Counted from the first letter of the stretch, positions 6,846 to 15,674 are shown. The stretch: 26,295 nt of DNA from an uncultured Muribaculaceae bacterium (GCA_958439725.1 CAUBWJ010000030.1:1-26295), one strand, 5' to 3'. Program-made: numbers and translations. Notes: generated from the sequence alone by a model not told the origin.

Positions 6846-8486
6846 TCATGCCTTTTTCGAGGCCAGGAACGCGGTGTGGTATTCATCGAGAATCTTGCGG
6901 ATGGCTGTGCCTATCTTCAGATAGGCGTCATCGTTGAGGTTGGCGAGCGACGCGCGCACCGACCATGCCGGGCCGTCGAAACCGTCGCCGTTCAGAAGCA
7001 CTATTGCCGTCTCGTTGGCCAGACGAATCACCACGTCGAGAGGCTCGTAGTTGTCGGTGAGATACTTTGCGAATTCGTCGCCGTAGAACTTCTTGGCCCA
7101 TACCATCAGGTCGATTTCGCTGTAATAGCCCGCGCGGTTGGGGTCGGGAAGCAGCGTGAAGCCGGTGGTGCTCCAGAGGTCGTTGAGGCGACGATGGATC
7201 ATGGAAATCAGTCGGGGCTGAAGTTCCTGGTTGTGGAGATAGCCGAAGGCCGAGAAAAGCGCGAGCTGGATCTGCTGCGGGCATGAGAGACCGGCGGTGT
7301 GGTTGAGGCCCACAAGACGCGAATCGGCCACCAGACGGTCTATAAATTTTATCTTCTCAGGCTCAAGCGCGAGCGACTCGTAACGCTTGTTGAGCGCGGC
7401 CTTCTTGTCGGCCGGAAGAGCCGCAATGCGGTCGTCGAAAACGTTCTTGTCGCTGCGCAGGGCCATTGCTGCCACGCGCCAGCCGGTGGCACCGAAGTAT
7501 TTAGAGAATGAATAGAGGCAGAGGGTGTTGTAGGGAAGCACATACATCAGCGAGCGGAAGCCCTCGATGAACGTTCCGTACACATCGTCGGTGATTATCA
7601 TCAGGTTGGGGTTGTCCTTCTTCACGATGTCCACGAACTCTTCGAGAACCTCGGGAGCGAGGCATACGCTCGGCGGGTTCGATGGATTGGTGATGCACAC
7701 GGCTTTTACCGACGGGTCGCGAAGCTTGTCGAGCTCTTCTTTGGGATATTGCCAGTCGTGGTAACCATCCTTCTCGACCTTGTTGGCCGATACGTTGACT
7801 ATTTCCAGCCCGAACTGGGCGAGCTGCGGTATTTCAAGGTAGGGAGTGAAGCAGGGGGTGAGGAGGGCGAGTTTGTCGCCTTCGTTGAGGAGGAAATTCT
7901 GCTTGAGCGATTCGAAAGCGTAGCACATTCCTGCCGTGGAGCCTTCGGTGGGGAAGAGGTCATACACGGTTGGGTCGTCCTTGCCGCCCATAGCCCAGCG
8001 GATATAGTCGCGGGCCATGATTTCTGTGTATTTGAGAGCGCGGGGGGGCGTGGGGTAGTGGTCGCCCAGAATGCCGTCGACCATCTCGAACACGAAATCA
8101 TCGGGATCCACATTGTGGGTCTTCACCATATAATCGTAGTAGTGGCGCAGCACTTCGGCTCCGTCGTTGTCCTTGTGGGCTTCGATGAAGTCCAGATAAC
8201 GTTTGGCGCAGCCGTCCTGCGTGGGAGAGGCCACGATTCCCAGGGGAGCGTCGTAGACCTTGCGCTCGGCCTCGCTTGCGGCGAAAAGACCAAGCAGGAA
8301 GAATGCCTTGCGGGGGCGTGAAAGAAGCCAGTTGGGGTTGCCGCGGCCGGCATTGAGGAACGTTGCAGTTGAACGCTGTGCGTCCTTTTCTGCGAGGCTT
8401 ATGAGAGTACCCTTGATTTCAAACGGGCTCAATTTCTCAAGGTCTTTTTCGTAAGTGCGGTTTTCAGGATTTTTTGGAATTTCCAT
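6846..8486 (-). CDS. aspD: Bifunctional aspartate aminotransferase / aspartate 4-decarboxylase
   Basis: 546 residues, close to characterised AspD enzymes (about 530). Fold-type I PLP enzyme: the Schiff-base lysine is K329 in YSFSKYFGATGWRVAA, the cofactor-binding segments NPSNPP (267-272) and DDVYGTF (300-306) are present, and SVRASLANL near the C-terminus holds the substrate-carboxylate arginine. The long N-terminal extension and GILGDHYPTPPRAL stretch distinguish AspD from ordinary aminotransferases. It converts L-aspartate to L-alanine and CO2 in the cytoplasm, consuming a proton. It lies 37 nt downstream of aspT, the matching antiporter, so the two form a proton-motive metabolic cycle. 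Confidence 0.94.
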   Translation of the reverse strand: MEIPKNPENRTYEKDLEKLSPFEIKGTLISLAEKDAQRSTATFLNAGRGNPNWLLSRPRKAFFLLGLFAASEAERKVYDAPLGIVASPTQDGCAKRYLDFIEAHKDNDGAEVLRHYYDYMVKTHNVDPDDFVFEMVDGILGDHYPTPPRALKYTEIMARDYIRWAMGGKDDPTVYDLFPTEGSTAGMCYAFESLKQNFLLNEGDKLALLTPCFTPYLEIPQLAQFGLEIVNVSANKVEKDGYHDWQYPKEELDKLRDPSVKAVCITNPSNPPSVCLAPEVLEEFVDIVKKDNPNLMIITDDVYGTFIEGFRSLMYVLPYNTLCLYSFSKYFGATGWRVAAMALRSDKNVFDDRIAALPADKKAALNKRYESLALEPEKIKFIDRLVADSRLVGLNHTAGLSCPQQIQLALFSAFGYLHNQELQPRLISMIHRRLNDLWSTTGFTLLPDPNRAGYYSEIDLMVWAKKFYGDEFAKYLTDNYEPLDVVIRLANETAIVLLNGDGFDGPAWSVRASLANLNDDAYLKIGTAIRKILDEYHTAFLASKKA

Positions 8487-8523
8487 GATTTGTCAGTGAT
8501 TATGTAGATTAGAGATAATTATG

Positions 8524-10254
8524 TCAGATAAACATCAGAACCATTGCCACGCCCATGAGGATGAGCAGAGTATTGCCGATGGCGTATGTAATGGTATAGC
8601 CGAGAGCCGGCACGGAGCTTCCAAGCGAAGCGGTGATTGCTCCGAGGGCCGCTGTGGTGGTGCGGCTTCCCGCGCAGCATCCCAGATTGATTGCCGGATG
8701 GAATTTGAACACTTTTGCGCCGAGCCACATCGCTAAGAGCAGCGGCACCGTGGTGGCTATTATACCCATCACGAAGAACATCCAGCCCACCTGCTCCAGA
8801 CCGGAGATGAACGTGGGGCCGCTCTGTATGCCTATCACGGCTATGAACATATTGAGGCCGAGGTTCTGCATGAGCCACAGCGATGACGTGGGAATGAATC
8901 CCACGGATGGGTGGCGTGTGCGCAGCCATCCGAAGAACAGGCCGGCGATAAGGGCTCCTCCCGAGGTGGAGAGGCTCACGGGGATATTATGAATATTGAG
9001 AGTGAGTGCGCCCACGAGAGCGCCTATCACTATGGCAAGCGATACGTACACGAGGTCGGTGACCGAAGTCGGTTTCTCTTCCACGCCGATCTGAGGTACC
9101 GCCGCTCCCACTTCCTGCGGAAGACCTTCTATCACGAGCATGTCGCCCTGCATGAGTTCAGTCTTGGCCAGCACAGGGATGGAGAGACCGCCCTGACGGG
9201 TAATTGAGGCTATCATCACTCCATACATGAACGGTTTTGCGCGCAACTGATCCACGGTCATGCCTGCGACCTTTTTGGTGACCATCACTTTGGTCTTTTC
9301 CACATTGAAGGTGAGCAGCTTCGGGTCGTCTACTTCGGGGCCGATCCAGCTTTCGTCCTGGACTATGTATTCGTGGCGACCTGACAGCACTATCTCGTCG
9401 CCTTTGGCGATGGTTACTGTAGGAGAGGGATCCACCACAGAGCCGTCGGCCTTGCGCACGCGCTCCACAAACAGCCGTCGGCCGAGGTTTGCGAAATGCT
9501 GTTCAACCTGTGCGATTGTCAGGGCACCGGCGAAATGATCCGAGTCAACCTTATAGGCGCGGAAGTTGATGGGGCGGTTGCCGTCGATGAACGCGGGGTC
9601 GCTCGAAAGTGTGGAGTGGTTGAGTTCCTGCTCGTAGTCCTTGGTCTGCTGGCGCACTTTCTTCAGGCCGCCGAGCATCATTGGGCCGAGGCTGCCGAGA
9701 ATATAGGCCGAACCGATTGTGCCGAACACATAGGTGACGGCGTAGCCTACCGGAATGAGGTCTATCCATGCTTTTTTGGTGGCGGCATCTACGTCGGGCA
9801 GGCTGCTTATGGTGTCGGTGCCTACGCCTATCACGGCCGAGATGGTCTGTGCACCCGAGAAGAGACCTGTGGCCATTGCGGGGTTATAATTCATGATTTT
9901 GGCGCATCCCCATGTGACCACGAGACACAGCACGCAGACCACAACGGCGAAAATCACCTGCTTTATGCCCTGTCCGCGTATAGCTGCAACGAACTGCGGA
10001 CCGCATTTATAACCTATGGCGAAAAGGAAGATGAGGAAGAACAGGGATTTGAGCGGTGTACCTATGACAATAGGCTGTCCGGCAAGCTTATTGACGAAAT
10101 AGCCTATCACCACACCCACCAGAAGCACTGATGTCACGGTGCCGAGAGCAAATGTTTTGTACTTGAATTTTCCCAGATAAAATCCCAGTCCGATAGTAAG
10201 GAATATCGGAATCGAGGGATATTTTATCAGTGTGTCCATTAGCCAGTGTAACAT
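8524..10254 (-). CDS. aspT: Aspartate:alanine antiporter, AAEx family
   Basis: 576 residues, slightly longer than the characterised AspT (543). Two hydrophobic halves, each with the YidE/AspT duplication-type repeat (N-half up to about 175, C-half from about 400), flank a hydrophilic middle with two TrkA-C-like (RCK_C) domains around 215-380. The C-half contains GGALIAGLFFGWLRTRHP and FIAVIGIQSGPTFISGL, typical of the family. It exchanges external aspartate for internal alanine at the inner membrane; being electrogenic, this generates membrane potential when coupled to AspD. First gene of a two-gene operon with a roughly 60-nt leader. Confidence 0.93.
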   Translation of the reverse strand: MLHWLMDTLIKYPSIPIFLTIGLGFYLGKFKYKTFALGTVTSVLLVGVVIGYFVNKLAGQPIVIGTPLKSLFFLIFLFAIGYKCGPQFVAAIRGQGIKQVIFAVVVCVLCLVVTWGCAKIMNYNPAMATGLFSGAQTISAVIGVGTDTISSLPDVDAATKKAWIDLIPVGYAVTYVFGTIGSAYILGSLGPMMLGGLKKVRQQTKDYEQELNHSTLSSDPAFIDGNRPINFRAYKVDSDHFAGALTIAQVEQHFANLGRRLFVERVRKADGSVVDPSPTVTIAKGDEIVLSGRHEYIVQDESWIGPEVDDPKLLTFNVEKTKVMVTKKVAGMTVDQLRAKPFMYGVMIASITRQGGLSIPVLAKTELMQGDMLVIEGLPQEVGAAVPQIGVEEKPTSVTDLVYVSLAIVIGALVGALTLNIHNIPVSLSTSGGALIAGLFFGWLRTRHPSVGFIPTSSLWLMQNLGLNMFIAVIGIQSGPTFISGLEQVGWMFFVMGIIATTVPLLLAMWLGAKVFKFHPAINLGCCAGSRTTTAALGAITASLGSSVPALGYTITYAIGNTLLILMGVAMVLMFI

Positions 10255-10278
10255 AGGAACTGAAAATAAAAGGTTGTG

Positions 10279-10331
10279 TGTAAATTTGTTATTTAGCCAA
10301 ACGGAAGAGTTGGCGAGGATACAAATTTACA
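10279..10331. promoter_or_regulatory. aspT promoter box within an 11-bp inverted repeat
   Basis: The minus-strand -7 box TAAATTTG lies at 10329-10322. It is part of an exact 11-bp inverted repeat: TGTAAATTTGT at 10279-10289 and ACAAATTTACA at 10321-10331. The arrangement could serve as operator for a dimeric regulator of the aspT-aspD operon, but the AT-rich arms may coincide by chance. No clear -33 element. Confidence 0.4.
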
Positions 10332-10438
10332 ACGACAGACCGGCGCCTATTGTTCACAAGGTCTCAGGGCGTCGCGCGGCGCGGGCTAATGGGATGTCAG
10401 GGGCTTGATGCGGTAGGATTCCGATAACGTATGATAGC

Positions 10439-11173
10439 CTATTTCGCCGCTTTTTTCTCGAAATGCTGGTAATCTTTCACCGTTTTCCAGTCGCCTCCCC
10501 AGATGAATCCGCGGGAGGTGAAAAGCCGGTGGCAGAGGTCGCCTTTAGTCAGTCTGTAGGGCGACGGTTTGGAGCGGTCGGCGTAAGGAGCGGCAGCGGC
10601 CGGTTCCACCACAGGGGATTTAGAGTTAAGACGGCGCACGTAAGGATTGTAAAACGGATTGATGTCTATTGCCAGGCCTCGGCTGTGGTTGGAAAGCTTC
10701 CGTGTGCCCGACACATAGCGGAAATTGAAGGCAGAGGAGTTGTTGGCGGTCATGGAGGCCTGATCGTCGGCTCCGTAGTTGTCTATCAGGGTCATGCGCT
10801 CTATGGGATAGCCGGCGTTGAAAAGTTCGCGGAAAATATCGAGCAGGTCACGGCTTATAGCTTTGTTGCAGATTATCTCCCCAAGGAGTATACGGCCCTC
10901 GGCATCGGTATGGAGCACTTTCAGATAACGGAGATCGGAAAGCGGGGTGGTGCAGCCGTCGGCGAACGATTTCCCTTTGATGCGGGCGAATATTGCCGGA
11001 GTTATCTCCGTAGCCGTGAAACAACGGTCAATCCCGAATTTCTCCACCGCGGCGGCGCTCACCTGCGTCCCGGCATTCCAGTTGCGTAATGCCGTCATCT
11101 CGCTTTCGCCGCTCCGGGCAAAGCCGCATAAAGCGCCGATCACCACGGCACAGAAAATAATCAGTCGTTTCAT
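10439..11173 (-). CDS. Secreted M15-family peptidase (D,D-carboxypeptidase / L-Ala-D-Glu peptidase type)
   Basis: 244 residues with a signal peptide (about 1-19, cleavage near GFA). The zinc-site motif of M15 enzymes is complete: SNHSRGLAIDINP (His163, Asp170) and WGGDWKTVKDYQHFE (His237, with catalytic Asp/Glu nearby). It is of the VanY/endolysin-like type that cleaves peptidoglycan peptides in the periplasm. It is a monocistronic gene between the aspT promoter region and the outer-membrane barrel gene. Exact bond specificity cannot be read from the sequence. Confidence 0.9.
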   Translation of the reverse strand: MKRLIIFCAVVIGALCGFARSGESEMTALRNWNAGTQVSAAAVEKFGIDRCFTATEITPAIFARIKGKSFADGCTTPLSDLRYLKVLHTDAEGRILLGEIICNKAISRDLLDIFRELFNAGYPIERMTLIDNYGADDQASMTANNSSAFNFRYVSGTRKLSNHSRGLAIDINPFYNPYVRRLNSKSPVVEPAAAAPYADRSKPSPYRLTKGDLCHRLFTSRGFIWGGDWKTVKDYQHFEKKAAK

Positions 11174-11198
11174 AATACTCTATATTTTTTTCCGCCCG

Positions 11199-11230
11199 CG
11201 AAGTTACTCAAATCCCCCCGCTTCCCGAAA
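11199..11230 (-). promoter_or_regulatory. Possible promoter of the M15 peptidase gene
   Basis: TAACTTCG (11206-11199), one mismatch from TAnnTTTG, with a TTTCG element (11230-11226) 19 bp upstream, on the minus strand. Both boxes are imperfect. Confidence 0.35.
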
Positions 11231-11254
11231 TCCGTTTTTATCTCTTTTCCGGCT

Positions 11255-13333
11255 TTACAGGCGTTTCATCTCGGTTTCTGAGGCCGAGGTGCCTTTGTAG
11301 GTGCTTTTGCGTGGATGGAAATTGTAGATGACGTTCAGTGAGATGCCGCGGCGGTCGTAACTCTGCTTTTTGTCAACGAACACGCCGTATGTGTTCATTG
11401 TCCAGTCGTTGTTGGCGGTATTGAAAATATCGGTTGCGGAGAGCTTTACGGTCAGTGTCTTGTTGAGAAACGTCTTGCCTACAGAGGCGTCCATCGTAAA
11501 CCATGAGGCTCCGAAACGGTTGGTGTGCATGTCGCCACGGGAACTTCCGTTGAAGTTGGCGGTTATCAGCCAGCCGTGAGGCAGTGCAAACATATTGTCG
11601 AAATAATAGGAGAATATCGGTTTCTCATACCGGGTGTCGCCGAGCGTGAGCCATTGCCTGTAGACTCCGGCGGTGACATTCGGAGTCCACCGGCCTACAG
11701 CGCGGTTCCACACCAGATAAAGGCTCAGGGCCGAGACGTCGATGTTCACAGGGTGCATGAGAAGCTGCAGGTTGGCTGCCGGATACACCTGCTTTACAAA
11801 TGCGTAGGTGTCGAGAGCGCGCGTGTAATCGGCCTGCAGCATGAAGCCTTTCCACATTCCGAACAGCTGCACATCGTGTGCGTGCTCGTCGTGCAGCGCA
11901 GGATTTCCACCCTCTATCTCGTGCAGGCCGGTATAATTCAGCGAGCCTGTGAGCTGGGAGTACGGTGGCTTGACGGTAGCCATCTTATAGCTGAGGCTTA
12001 TCTGTGATTCATCGTCAAACGAATAGCCTACCGAGAGGTCGGGTGTGAGCAGGTGGTCGCGTCGGCTCACATTCTCGTCGCGCCGGCCATCCACCTTGAA
12101 GTCGTAATCCACATACTCGTATCTCGCTCCCACTCCGAGGGAGAACTTCCCGAGCCTCCCTGACCAGGAGGCGAACGCGGCCGCGGAGGTCTGGCGTGCG
12201 TCGGTAAGCGATGAGGGGATATATTCGCTCACGGAGGAGTTGAGCATACGGTAGTCGAGCGACGTCCGGGTATGGCTGTCCTGTGTGCCGACTGTGAATT
12301 CTCCATTCCATAGAGGAAAGTTGAGATATAGCTTTCCTGCCCACAGGGTAGAGGTGCGGCGGTCGTTGGAGTTCACGTCCTGATCGGTGGAGTGAGGGTA
12401 AGTGGTCGCGACGTCGTTTTTCTGGTTTGACCGGCGGAAATCGCCGTCAAAGTGAAGAAGATATTTCTCCGCAAACCGGTTTTCGTAATATAGCGAAGCC
12501 AGATGGCTGTGGGCTCGGATGTGCTTGTCAATTTCGCGCCTGATGGCCAGATTATCGTCGATCCACTCCGTTCCGGAGTTGTTGAAGTTTCCACGCTCAG
12601 GATTGTACCGGTAGTATGCGCCAAACGATTGTGCCCCTTTCGAATAATTGAATCCGCCTTTTATCACTCCTACGGTAGTGGGTGTAGAACTGTTCTGACT
12701 GCTTCCGACCACAGTTTTCTCCCCGTTAAATAAGAGGGTATTGGTGGTGTTTCCCCGGTTCAGTGAATTATTATGGTTTATCGTGCCGTTGGCAAAGAAT
12801 TCCCAGGCTTCGGCGCGGTAACTGAGCGAGAGGTAATCCATAACCGACCATTTGCGGCGGCGTTGTAGCTGGAATTGATCGGTTACCGATAGCCCTTCGG
12901 TGAAATTGCGGCGTGTGGTGATTTTAAGCACTGCTCCAGTAGTGCTGGCGTAAGCCGCTCCGGGCGCCATGAGCAATTCCACTTTTTTCAGGTTGGATGA
13001 AAGGAGCTGCTGTAACTCCTGATTGTCGCGCATCGGGCGCCCGTCTATGAAGATTTCTATGTTGCTTTTGCCGATAACGCTTACAGTGGCATCGTCAACC
13101 TTGATCATAGGCAACTGCGCGAGTACATCAAGAGCCGTGCCGAGGTCGGCGAGATTCGTGCCCGGGATGGTCGATACGAGTGTAGAACCAACCAGTCGGG
13201 TGGCAGGCTGTTTTGCCGTAACAACCACTTCCTGCAGCTGACGTGTGAGACTGTCGGTAGCTTCCTGGTTCTGTGCATGACCGATTCCGGCCATAAGTGC
13301 CGCGGTCAGGATCAATATTATTCTGGCTTTCAT
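11255..13333 (-). CDS. Outer-membrane beta-barrel protein, TonB-dependent-receptor-like
   Basis: 692 residues from the Met that begins the signal peptide (MKARIILILTAALMAGIGHAQ); a longer in-frame start 24 nt upstream falls inside the promoter and is rejected. After the signal comes LQEVVVTAKQ, a TonB-box-like/plug start, then a plug domain to about residue 145 (IFIDGRPMRDNQELQQLLSSNLKKVELLMAPGAAY) and a barrel rich in alternating aromatic strands ending in SLNVIYNFHPRKS. There is no N-terminal carboxypeptidase-regulatory domain, unlike the receptor in the GLPGLI operon. Resembles the outer-membrane beta-barrel family with plug (OMP_b-brl_3-like). Substrate unknown. Confidence 0.88.
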   Translation of the reverse strand: MKARIILILTAALMAGIGHAQNQEATDSLTRQLQEVVVTAKQPATRLVGSTLVSTIPGTNLADLGTALDVLAQLPMIKVDDATVSVIGKSNIEIFIDGRPMRDNQELQQLLSSNLKKVELLMAPGAAYASTTGAVLKITTRRNFTEGLSVTDQFQLQRRRKWSVMDYLSLSYRAEAWEFFANGTINHNNSLNRGNTTNTLLFNGEKTVVGSSQNSSTPTTVGVIKGGFNYSKGAQSFGAYYRYNPERGNFNNSGTEWIDDNLAIRREIDKHIRAHSHLASLYYENRFAEKYLLHFDGDFRRSNQKNDVATTYPHSTDQDVNSNDRRTSTLWAGKLYLNFPLWNGEFTVGTQDSHTRTSLDYRMLNSSVSEYIPSSLTDARQTSAAAFASWSGRLGKFSLGVGARYEYVDYDFKVDGRRDENVSRRDHLLTPDLSVGYSFDDESQISLSYKMATVKPPYSQLTGSLNYTGLHEIEGGNPALHDEHAHDVQLFGMWKGFMLQADYTRALDTYAFVKQVYPAANLQLLMHPVNIDVSALSLYLVWNRAVGRWTPNVTAGVYRQWLTLGDTRYEKPIFSYYFDNMFALPHGWLITANFNGSSRGDMHTNRFGASWFTMDASVGKTFLNKTLTVKLSATDIFNTANNDWTMNTYGVFVDKKQSYDRRGISLNVIYNFHPRKSTYKGTSASETEMKRL

Positions 13334-13354
13334 GTGAGTGAATTTTTGTTGCAG

Positions 13355-13388
13355 CAAAGTTATTCACACAGAGCCTGAAAATCCAAAA
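13355..13388 (-). promoter_or_regulatory. Promoter of the outer-membrane barrel gene
   Basis: TAACTTTG (13362-13355) with TTTG (13387-13384) 21 bp upstream on the minus strand matches the Bacteroidota consensus. It separates this gene from the GLPGLI operon, which terminates just before it. Confidence 0.72.
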
Positions 13389-13442
13389 TAATAGTCTGAC
13401 CGTTGGCGCTGTAAGTCGCTTATAATCAGTAGGCGAGTTCTG

Positions 13443-13473
13443 AAAAATCTGACCGCGCGTAACGCGGCGTCAG
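13443..13473 (-). terminator. Terminator of the GLPGLI operon
   Basis: On the minus strand CTGACGCCGCG and CGCGGTCAG pair around a short loop (13473-13449, one 2-nt bulge) and are followed by ATTTTT (13448-13443). The hairpin overlaps the stop codon of the regulator gene. Confidence 0.75.
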
Positions 13474-14453
13474 AAAACAGCTGAAATGTCGCTTCCAAGG
13501 CCCCCGCAACGTTCTTTCAGGCGCGATTTCAGTCGTGATTTTCGTTTGTAGACCACGTCGGCCGATTCCTCCAGAAGCAGGCAGATGGCGCGGGTGGAAA
13601 GGCCGCTTGCCAGATACACCAGCAGCCGGTAGTCGTCGGGTTTCATGTCGGGCCAGCTCTTTTTGATTTCTTCAAGAATGTTGTTGCGGCAAGCGTTCAC
13701 CGCCTTTTCCATTTCGGGGAAAGAATCGGTGCGCACCGACTCAATCTCGCTTTTCACCTTATCCACAATTGATTTTCGTTCGGTCTTGGTACCCTGACTC
13801 TCGTAGTAGGTCTGACACAGCGAATCGATAAGGTCGAAGCGTTTGTCGAGAAGTCCCTGTAATGTGGTTTCCAGGCGGTTCACGTCGCCCCGGGTTGCCG
13901 CAATTCTGCTCCGCAGGCCCGATGCTTCGGCCATAAGCGACTCGTTTTGCATAGACTGCATCCTGATTCTCTGTCGCATCCACGCTATCACACCCCCCGC
14001 TATAAGGAGTATTATGATACCGACAAACATAATCTGTTCACGCCTGGTGCGTTCGCGGTAGAGCATGAATTCCTTTTCTTTTTGCAGATACAGAGCCGTT
14101 GCGAGATCATCTCTTTTTCCGGGAGCGCCCATCAAGGCCTTGAGCCGGGAAGCTTTCTGAAACTCGGCCGTGAGGTTGTTCCTTCCATAATAGTCCATGG
14201 CTATGTTGACAATGGTATCGGTGGGAGCGGCAAGCTTGTTGACAACCATCGCCTCGCTGTAGAGCAACGCCCAGCGGGCCATCGTGGCGGAATCATGAAA
14301 TTCCGACACATCCAGCCCGTTCAGCCGCGAAAGCGCCGCCGACGGGTCGCTCTGCATAAGGCGCTGCGCCTCATCGAGCGCCTGTGGATATGAATTTGAA
14401 TACCCGCAGCCGGTTACCACCAGCAGTATTATTATATAGAGAAGATTTCGCAT
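13470..14453 (-). CDS. Membrane-tethered lipoprotein regulator with C-terminal HTH
   Basis: 327 residues. A lipoprotein signal ends at VVTGC (Cys16); residues 20-135 are helical and TPR-like and presumably periplasmic; one transmembrane helix spans about 141-159 (IMFVGIIILLIAGGVIAWM); residues 165-265 look like coiled coil; residues about 275-315 (DYRLLVYLASGLSTRAICLLLEESADVVYKRKSRLKSRL) resemble a LuxR-type helix-turn-helix on the cytoplasmic side. Bacteroidetes encode longer proteins of this plan, with more TPRs, as putative transmembrane regulators. It is the last gene of the GLPGLI operon, 12 nt after its neighbour, which suggests that it senses or controls that system. DNA binding is inferred. 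Confidence 0.75.
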   Translation of the reverse strand: MRNLLYIIILLVVTGCGYSNSYPQALDEAQRLMQSDPSAALSRLNGLDVSEFHDSATMARWALLYSEAMVVNKLAAPTDTIVNIAMDYYGRNNLTAEFQKASRLKALMGAPGKRDDLATALYLQKEKEFMLYRERTRREQIMFVGIIILLIAGGVIAWMRQRIRMQSMQNESLMAEASGLRSRIAATRGDVNRLETTLQGLLDKRFDLIDSLCQTYYESQGTKTERKSIVDKVKSEIESVRTDSFPEMEKAVNACRNNILEEIKKSWPDMKPDDYRLLVYLASGLSTRAICLLLEESADVVYKRKSRLKSRLKERCGGLGSDISAVF

Positions 14454-14465
14454 ATTGTTCGCGGT

Positions 14466-15284
14466 TTATCTATAATCCGTTTCAATCAGGTCTACGACTT
14501 CTGCCGGAGCAAATACCGGTTCATCGGAGTTGCTGGTTATCTTAATGCCTCCTCCCAGCTGCACATTGAGTTTGCCCACCGGATTATCCAGAAAATCGCG
14601 TTTGGCTTTCAGGAAGCTTATACGGTCGGTTTTCTCGTAGTCATCGGCAAGATAGACGGTGCCCAGTGGCTTTGCTGCCTGCCGGATGCCTGTGGCTGTG
14701 AAACTGTATTTGCCGTCGTCGGTCGACGCTTCAAGTATGAGCCCCGGAAGCCCTCCGAGTTTCCACGGCCCGTTGGAAACGGGAATCTCCGGTGAGAACC
14801 ATACGGTCCATTTCCGGCCGTGATAGGCGGTAGTTGCCCGGACGCACTCATATTCCAGGATGTTTTTGGTGGAATTGGATATTTCCCATGACCATTCTTC
14901 GGGCGTCTCGTCGTAATAGAATTTGTCAAGTCCTGCGGAATCATAATAGCGCAGAGTGTTTCCCTCGGCACTCTTCACCACGTAGTAACTTCCGTCCTTA
15001 CTCGGGATATCCTCCAGCGCGCCTTTCATTAAAGCAGCGCGCGTCATCTCCTTCCATTTCGCCACACCTTCGGGCGTGGAGTTCAGAGAGTCGATATATT
15101 CCGTTACGGGCGAATAGAATCTTGAATCAGTGGTATTGGCCAGCAGCACATACTGGTTCTTTACATCCACCTCACCATTCTCCATGTTGGGGCCCCAGGC
15201 GGTGTAGCTTACCTCGATGTCGGCTGTCTGCGCCATTGCGGCAGATGCCGACAATAAAAATGCAATTATTACCGGAAATTTCAT
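14466..15284 (-). CDS. GLPGLI-family secreted protein (paralogue 1)
   Basis: 272 residues, signal peptide 1-19 (SAAMAQ). The family signature GPWKLGGLPGLILEA stands at 172-186, preceded by the conserved block ILEYECVRATTAYHGRKWTVWFSPEIPV. It ends in VVDLIETDYR, the C-terminal signature shared with three other paralogues here. In place of the TDYHGR found in its relatives this copy has TAYHGR. Exported to the periplasm or outer membrane; the biochemical role of the family (TIGR01200/Porph_ging) is not known to me. Penultimate gene of the operon, 12 nt before the regulator gene. Confidence 0.92.
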   Translation of the reverse strand: MKFPVIIAFLLSASAAMAQTADIEVSYTAWGPNMENGEVDVKNQYVLLANTTDSRFYSPVTEYIDSLNSTPEGVAKWKEMTRAALMKGALEDIPSKDGSYYVVKSAEGNTLRYYDSAGLDKFYYDETPEEWSWEISNSTKNILEYECVRATTAYHGRKWTVWFSPEIPVSNGPWKLGGLPGLILEASTDDGKYSFTATGIRQAAKPLGTVYLADDYEKTDRISFLKAKRDFLDNPVGKLNVQLGGGIKITSNSDEPVFAPAEVVDLIETDYR

Positions 15285-15302
15285 TTCAGTTTTTCTTTTT
15301 GA

Positions 15303-15674
15303 TTATCTGAAGAGCTTTGTCGAGAGCTTCGGCGGCAGGAACGGCAACATCGGGAATCGTGCCGTGGATGTCACTTTCACGGGTCCTTTTCTACCGTCGG
15401 TTGAAAGTATCGAGAAGTCTTTTGACTCCCATACCTCAAGAGCAATTTTCAGAGTGTCGATATCGGAAGCGAAAACTATCTCGGCGGCCTTTGTCTCAAG
15501 CGGGTCGATTTCAGTCCCGTACAGCACGTTCCAGCCCCCGTTCAGGGGCTTGCCGTCAAGAATCACCGCTACTTTATCGGCATTGGTTCTCAGAACATCC
15601 TGCTCAGAAACCGTCTGCGCGCTTGCAGCCGTCGCCGCCACACTCAGTGACAGGTAAATAATCAGTTTTTTCAT
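15303..15674 (-). CDS. Small secreted plug-like protein, possibly frameshifted at its end
   Basis: 123 residues, signal peptide 1-19 (AASAQ). The body (KVAVILDGKPLNGG, later ESKDFSILSTDGRKGPVKVTST) resembles the short plug-type segment found in TonB-dependent receptors and TonB-linked peptidases. Its start overlaps the upstream GLPGLI gene by 4 nt (ATGA). The annotated C-terminus ARFPMLPFLPPKLSTKLFR is odd, while another frame of the same DNA reads IPDVAVPAAEALDKALQIIKKKN and stops at 15286, two bases before the next gene. That alternative looks more protein-like and may mark a frameshift near 15365. Function unknown. Confidence 0.75.
   Translation of the reverse strand: MKKLIIYLSLSVAATAASAQTVSEQDVLRTNADKVAVILDGKPLNGGWNVLYGTEIDPLETKAAEIVFASDIDTLKIALEVWESKDFSILSTDGRKGPVKVTSTARFPMLPFLPPKLSTKLFR

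Noticed and set aside
9496..10131. 211-codon plus-strand frame opposite aspT (also 7749-8321 opposite aspD and 10463-11089 opposite the M15 gene)
   Set aside because: Each is the antisense shadow of a well-supported gene and lacks protein-like composition or upstream signals.
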